DNA of 9,627 nucleotides from an uncultured bacterium (GTDB lineage Bacteria; Actinomycetota; Coriobacteriia; Coriobacteriales; Eggerthellaceae): positions 1-9,627 of the forward strand of contig CAJMOJ010000070.1 in assembly GCA_905215035.1 (NCBI GenBank), given 5' to 3'. A program made the translations under genes and the position numbers. Shown here in pieces: positions 5,409 through 9,627 of the stretch. Every line of letters starts with the position of its first letter. Within the stretch, counting starts at the first letter, position 1. A model generated the notes under the pieces. The model saw only the letters and a program-made list of their open reading frames with translations. It had not been told where the DNA came from and did not search any database.

Positions 5409-7598
5409 ATGCGAGCACGAGCCAAGGCTAAAGCGAACGCTGCACTTGTTGCATTGCTAGCGTTTGTTTTTGCATTCAGCCTTTTGGGTATCCCTGCGCC
5501 TGCACAGGCAGAGTCCAATGCGGATAATCCAGGAGAAGAGCAGGCTAAACCCATTGCGGTGAGTGGTGTTGATTTTATGCAGCCTACTGCGCAAGGTTGG
5601 GAACTGCTGAAAGTAGATAATCTTGGTGATCAAGCAATCTATATCACCGTCAAGAAAGATGGCAAGCCTCTCAGCAATCCAATTAAATATACCGCTGATA
5701 TGAATCAGGCTGGCTCTGACGATGACTATGCTGGATCCGGTGCGCAAATTGCGCAAATCGTTGCGGTTCAAATGAAAGCACAAAGTGGAGCAGCAGCGGG
5801 CCAATCAGCAGCGGAATTGCTTGGTGATCCAAACAACCATGCAACCTATACCGTTGAGGTAAGCACAGCTTTGATGCAGGGTGAGTCATTGTATAGTGGA
5901 ACAATCTATCCGGTATACGGAAATATCATCAATGATGATCAAGCATCTGAGATGGTACTTTTGGGTATTCGCACTGCAGATAAGGCTGAAGTAAATAAGG
6001 CCAAAAACTTTGGTGTCGGGCAAACGTACTACAAGCAAAATACAGACGAAGATGCCTACCCTATAACCTATAGCATTCCGAGCGGCTCAAAGTACGACAA
6101 CGCTTTTAATGAAGCGCTTAATGCATATGTTGTTACATATAAACAAGATGCTGCTGGTAGTGTTGAGGGCGTTGTTAACTATGTTGACCCTGACGGTAAT
6201 ATTGTAAAAACAGAAACATTTAGCGGTATTGATCAGAGTGGAAAAGTAGTCCATATCAAAAAGTCATTTACCGCTACTGATCCTCAAGATGAAGAGACTA
6301 TAACGTACTATCGTGCTATTTCAAGCCTTGGTGGAACGAAAGTATTGCTCACCCCATCGCAAGCTTCATATACGGTTCGTGTAATGCCGGTAGAAAACAT
6401 GGATCAGCAATCCTATGAGGTTGTAATTAAATACGTTGATGAGAACGACTCATTGCTATGGAGCGATACGGTAGGTATTGCTGGATATGGATATCGTTAT
6501 ACGTTGCCAAATACGTTTTCGATGAACAAGCAATCAGGCATTGAGAGTGCCGACGGTGTTAATTTCTATCGTTTGAACACCAGCAAAATTGAAGGCGGCA
6601 CGCTTGCTGAGTCAGACAATAAAAATGGCACGGCTCTCGAGTTCACTGCAAATCTTACTGATAGTGACTTTGTGATGGAGGATGGAAAGCGCACGGTAAA
6701 AGCCGTTTATGACTCCCAGGATGCAACTAAAGAAATTCAGTTTACCTTGGTAGAAATGGACGGAGAGACAGGCGTTGAGCTTGGTCGTGTTGTTCAAACC
6801 ATTACTCCTGATGAAGCAACCAATTTTAGTTATATGCCGGAAAAGAAAGAGTTCCAGGGTAAAACCTATGTTCCTTGGGCAGGCAATACTGAAGAAATCT
6901 TCTACAGCTGGGAAAGCCTAGGGCAGAGCGTAGATCTCTTGCAGTATGTCTACTATGTGCCTGAAGACTATGTTCCTGGTGAGGCATATGACATTACGGT
7001 TCAGTATATGAATATTGCTAATGGTGCGGTATTGCGTACTGAGACACTCAATGTAGATCCTGAGATCACCAATTATGTTGAGGTGCAGGGCGTAGAGCGT
7101 TTCACACAGGATGGCAATGAGTATGTGCGTCTAGCAGGACAAGAAACGGGTATTCGCCATGCATATTTCTCTCCTGATAGAACCTACACCATTTATTACC
7201 GTGACGTTGATGATGTGATTAATGCAAACATAACCGTCACTCGTACACAGATTATTGAGACTACCCGTACCGTAACGGTTCCTGGTGGTGGAATTACGGC
7301 AGCTCCAGTCCCAGTAGACGCTCCAGCAGCTGATGCTCCTGCGGCAGATGCGGGTGTTGCTCCTGGTGCGGCCACGACAATCATCAATGATGATGACAAT
7401 CCTTTGGCAGGACTTGACGGACAAGATACGGCAACAGAGCGCACGATTGCGGACAATGAGAACCCCTTAGCTTCTGGTGCTACTGATACGAACTGGGGTC
7501 TTATTGCTGGCATTGGATTTGGCGTGCTTGTAGTAGCCGGAATTGCGGCTTATCTCGTGATTCGTCGCAAGCGTAATAAAAACGAGCAGAGCGCTTAA
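5409..7598 (+). CDS. Secreted, membrane-anchored surface protein with MucBP-like repeats and NPLA motifs
   Basis: 729 residues. The signal peptide has a basic n-region (RARAKAK), a hydrophobic core at 11-28 and probable cleavage after AQA (34/35). An unrecognised N-terminal domain (35-245) follows. Then come beta-rich repeats of the MucBP/Y-x-V-x-Y type: about 250-326 (VVNYVDPDG ... YTVRV), 334-440 (VVIKYVDEND), and 527-600 (ITVQYMNIANG ... YTIYYRD). A related stretch lies at 440-520. An Ala/Pro/Asp-rich linker (631-660) leads to DDDNPLAG (661-668) and DNENPLASG (682-690), a transmembrane segment (697-717) and a basic tail starting RRKR at 719. There is no LPXTG, so the protein may be held by its membrane helix or recognised by a noncanonical sortase. 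MucBP-type repeats bind host glycoproteins in some bacteria, so adhesion is a reasonable inference. A 9-base near-tandem repeat at 5742-5759 encodes AQIAQI. The beta-helix gene starts 14 bases after its stop. Confidence 0.85.
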   Translation: MRARAKAKANAALVALLAFVFAFSLLGIPAPAQAESNADNPGEEQAKPIAVSGVDFMQPTAQGWELLKVDNLGDQAIYITVKKDGKPLSNPIKYTADMNQAGSDDDYAGSGAQIAQIVAVQMKAQSGAAAGQSAAELLGDPNNHATYTVEVSTALMQGESLYSGTIYPVYGNIINDDQASEMVLLGIRTADKAEVNKAKNFGVGQTYYKQNTDEDAYPITYSIPSGSKYDNAFNEALNAYVVTYKQDAAGSVEGVVNYVDPDGNIVKTETFSGIDQSGKVVHIKKSFTATDPQDEETITYYRAISSLGGTKVLLTPSQASYTVRVMPVENMDQQSYEVVIKYVDENDSLLWSDTVGIAGYGYRYTLPNTFSMNKQSGIESADGVNFYRLNTSKIEGGTLAESDNKNGTALEFTANLTDSDFVMEDGKRTVKAVYDSQDATKEIQFTLVEMDGETGVELGRVVQTITPDEATNFSYMPEKKEFQGKTYVPWAGNTEEIFYSWESLGQSVDLLQYVYYVPEDYVPGEAYDITVQYMNIANGAVLRTETLNVDPEITNYVEVQGVERFTQDGNEYVRLAGQETGIRHAYFSPDRTYTIYYRDVDDVINANITVTRTQIIETTRTVTVPGGGITAAPVPVDAPAADAPAADAGVAPGAATTIINDDDNPLAGLDGQDTATERTIADNENPLASGATDTNWGLIAGIGFGVLVVAGIAAYLVIRRKRNKNEQSA

Positions 7599-7599
7599 G

Positions 7600-7606
7600 G
7601 GAGGTG
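7600..7606 (+). promoter_or_regulatory. Strong ribosome binding site of the beta-helix gene
   Basis: GGAGGTG, 6 bases before the ATG at 7613 and immediately after the upstream TAA (7596-7598). The tight arrangement argues for co-transcription and efficient or coupled translation of the two surface proteins. Confidence 0.8.
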
Positions 7607-7612
7607 GACAGC

Positions 7613-9627
7613 ATGAATAAACTACTCAATAACATATTAAGTAATAAAAACTTCAAACGTTGGTTGGGGATTATCCTGGCTATCGCGCTTGTGGCCACCA
7701 TGTTCCCTTATATGAGTGCTGCTTACGGTAATAACGATGAGCCGGCGCCACAAGATGATCCTGTTTTATTTGAAGCGGGAGATAGTGCTGTTATTTCTGA
7801 AGAAGGTCTTACTGATCTTGAGATGTTAGATTCTTCTGAGGATCCTCAATCAGACAATGATGGAATAGCTGTGGTTGCTGATGAGCAGGCCAATGAATCG
7901 AGTGATACCTCAAGCAATGCTATTGCTCGTGCGGTAAGCGCTTCTATCGTTTGGGATAGCAACAAAAACGCTACTATCAATGCTGGAGATACGGTAAATC
8001 TCAGCTCTGCTTTGACGCTTCCTGGAACAGGGAACTACACCCTTACCGTCAATGGTACTTTGAATGGTGTTATTACCGTCGGCGCAAATCAGACGCTCAA
8101 CCTTAAAGGAACGGGCACTATTAATGGCCAGGGTAAAGGCGCAAGTGTTATTACCGTAAAAGGCCGGAAGAGCGTTTTAATTCTTAATGAAGACCAAAAA
8201 GATAATAAAGATGCTAAAGGTCTTACTATCACCAATGGTACAGGTACAGCATTGCCTAGTAGCTTTGGTGGAAATTCAAATACCGGTCTTGCGCTTGAAG
8301 CAGGATCAACTGCTGGCGGTGGCGTTCATGTACAACGCGCATCTGTTAATAATCAAGATCAAAATGCAAGCTATTACAAGGACAATCCAAAGTTTGTCAT
8401 GTATGGTGGCACGATAACTAACAATACGGCTCAGACTGGCGGCGGTATTTATATTGATCGTTGGTGTAACTTTGAAATGTATGGCGGTACTGTTTCAGGT
8501 AATACCGCAACAAAACATGAAGGCGGCGGTATTTATACGGCTGCGCCTGATGCAATAATTACAGCAGGAAATATTCTGAATAATACTTCGCAAACAACAA
8601 CCGACTGGGGCGGCGGAGGAATTTTTGTTGAATCAAGAGGCAAAGCAACTCTTTCCACGGTAAAGGTTTGGGATAATACCGCTTACGGCCTCGGCGGAGG
8701 AATATCTGGTTGTCCTCATGCACGAATCGGTGTTGCTGGAGAAGGTATAGGTAATATCACTGAGGGTGCAGCGGTATATGGAAATACTGCATACAAGACT
8801 GGACTTAACGGAGTTGGTGGACGTCCTCAAAATGCGTATTTATATGCTTTAGAGTTCAATAATGGTAACAATACAGCCTATACAGGACCTTATACTGCGG
8901 CTGCTATTAAAAACAAGGATGTAGCCGGAGACTTTTATGCATACGACAATAATCAGGATAATGCAAAGTTTTCCAAAGAGGTTGCCCAAGATTATTACTG
9001 CACTCGTGCAAGTATTGTATTCGGACAAAGCCTAACAGGGTCTACTGATTCATCGCGCGTTGCATGGATTGGTCGCTATGCAGGGCCTGAGGGTAGTGGT
9101 GACATTACTATTAAAGAAGGACAATGGTACAGCGAAGGCAAATTTACTGTTGGTTTGACTGCGCAAGCTCCAAAAAATACTGACCTTACGCGTGCTTTAC
9201 GTGTTGAGGGCAATACCAGTTACACGCATGGTGGCGGAATCGGCTGTAATGGACAACTCGTAATTGGACAAATGCCCAGTGAGAAAAAAGTAGAACTTCC
9301 TTGGTCGATTGAGTTTACTAAGGAATTAAAGAAGTTCGATAATTCGGGTTCAATTGCTCAAGTTCCGCAATTTAAGTTTGGTCTGTATAGTGCAAAAGAT
9401 GAATCTGCATTGATTGCAGAGTCGACCAACACAAGTGATGGAACGATAGTCTTTACTGTTAATAACAAGGATTTTGCGGGTACTGCTACAGGTAAACAGT
9501 ACACACTTTATGCTAAGGAGATAGGAAGAACACCTGATAATACAACAGGCGATTTTGGTTACGATGAAGCTTGGCATGAAGTAAAAGTAACTGTTGCCCA
9601 AAAAGAAAGTACAGCGGAAGTTAATGG
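7613..9627 (+). CDS. Secreted beta-helix surface protein with a pilin-type isopeptide domain, 3' end missing
   Basis: The frame stays open from the ATG to the right edge (671 full codons). The signal peptide is FKRWLGIILAIALVATMFPYMSAA, residues 14-37, with cleavage near 37/38. An acidic Asp/Glu/Ser-rich segment (42-104) follows. A right-handed beta-helix begins at about 112 (IVWDSN, then rungs such as TLNLKGTGTING) and continues with polymorphic-membrane-protein-like repeats: GGGVHV at 235, MYGGTITNNTA then GGGIYI from 263, MYGGTVSGNTA then GGGIYT from 289, and further GGGGIF, GGGIS and GGGIG units up to about 545. From about 560 a FctA/Spy0128-like pilin domain starts (WSIEFTKEL, FKFGLYSA, TLYAKEIG, then GYDEAWHEVKVTV at 649-661). 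K570 and a downstream Asn beyond the edge are possible isopeptide partners. The anchor, if any, lies outside the window. Known beta-helices of this kind act as adhesins or bind or cleave polysaccharide; no catalytic site is evident, so a structural adhesin is the better inference. Confidence 0.85.
   Translation, partial: MNKLLNNILSNKNFKRWLGIILAIALVATMFPYMSAAYGNNDEPAPQDDPVLFEAGDSAVISEEGLTDLEMLDSSEDPQSDNDGIAVVADEQANESSDTSSNAIARAVSASIVWDSNKNATINAGDTVNLSSALTLPGTGNYTLTVNGTLNGVITVGANQTLNLKGTGTINGQGKGASVITVKGRKSVLILNEDQKDNKDAKGLTITNGTGTALPSSFGGNSNTGLALEAGSTAGGGVHVQRASVNNQDQNASYYKDNPKFVMYGGTITNNTAQTGGGIYIDRWCNFEMYGGTVSGNTATKHEGGGIYTAAPDAIITAGNILNNTSQTTTDWGGGGIFVESRGKATLSTVKVWDNTAYGLGGGISGCPHARIGVAGEGIGNITEGAAVYGNTAYKTGLNGVGGRPQNAYLYALEFNNGNNTAYTGPYTAAAIKNKDVAGDFYAYDNNQDNAKFSKEVAQDYYCTRASIVFGQSLTGSTDSSRVAWIGRYAGPEGSGDITIKEGQWYSEGKFTVGLTAQAPKNTDLTRALRVEGNTSYTHGGGIGCNGQLVIGQMPSEKKVELPWSIEFTKELKKFDNSGSIAQVPQFKFGLYSAKDESALIAESTNTSDGTIVFTVNNKDFAGTATGKQYTLYAKEIGRTPDNTTGDFGYDEAWHEVKVTVAQKESTAEVN

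Noticed and set aside
8187..8417. A 76-codon plus-strand frame inside the beta-helix gene, and several 60-130 codon frames opposite the large genes
   Set aside because: They are shadows of long, coherent, domain-bearing frames; their products are low-complexity or biased in composition and have no supporting start signals.
8390..8720. GGC-GGT-rich repeated stretches in the last gene considered as a DNA repeat or CRISPR-like array
   Set aside because: They are the codons of the degenerate GGGI beta-helix repeats; spacing and sequence vary as in a protein repeat, with no constant direct repeat.

Overview
The window reads as part of the chromosome of a Gram-positive, probably anaerobic bacterium. 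The best guess is the class Coriobacteriia (the Atopobium / Olsenella / Lancefieldella / Cryptobacterium group). The reasons are moderate GC with AT-rich spacers, good AGGAGG-type ribosome binding sites, three very large secreted or wall-associated proteins built from isopeptide pilin-type domains, an Mrp-family Fe-S carrier with an N-terminal cysteine cluster, and an actinobacterial-looking CDGSH protein. This is an inference from protein style; no marker gene fixes the taxon.

Layout. (1) 3-2990, plus strand: the 3' part of a giant surface protein cut by the left edge. It has a fibro-slime domain, two SpaA/Cna-B-like domains, a third pilin-type domain, a Pro/Asp/Thr-rich stalk, and a membrane anchor whose LPXTG position is degenerate. 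(2) 3134-3958, plus strand: an Mrp/NBP35-type P-loop ATPase. (3) 3988-4776, minus strand, convergent with mrp: a protein with two CDGSH [2Fe-2S] motifs around a three-cysteine middle segment. (4) About 4777-5408: a 632-base divergent spacer holding an ACN triplet tract, several inverted repeats and a set of GGG(T/A)AAT-like elements spaced near one helical turn. (5) 5409-7598, plus strand: a secreted, membrane-anchored protein with MucBP-like repeats and two NPLA motifs where an LPXTG would be expected. (6) From 7613 to the right edge, plus strand: a secreted beta-helix protein that runs into an FctA/Spy0128-like pilin domain, 14 bases after the previous stop and so probably in the same operon.

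How they may fit together. Genes 1, 5 and 6 look like extracellular adhesin or pilus-like components. No sortase is visible, so attachment must rely on a sortase elsewhere or simply on the C-terminal membrane segments. Genes 2 and 3 are both Fe-S proteins and meet tail to tail. They form a small cytoplasmic island between the surface genes and are not obviously linked to them functionally. The most unusual points are the noncanonical anchoring signals, the Thr-codon repeat tract upstream of and in frame with the CDGSH gene, and the structured divergent spacer. I did not see a CRISPR array, tRNA, rRNA, transposase or phage gene.
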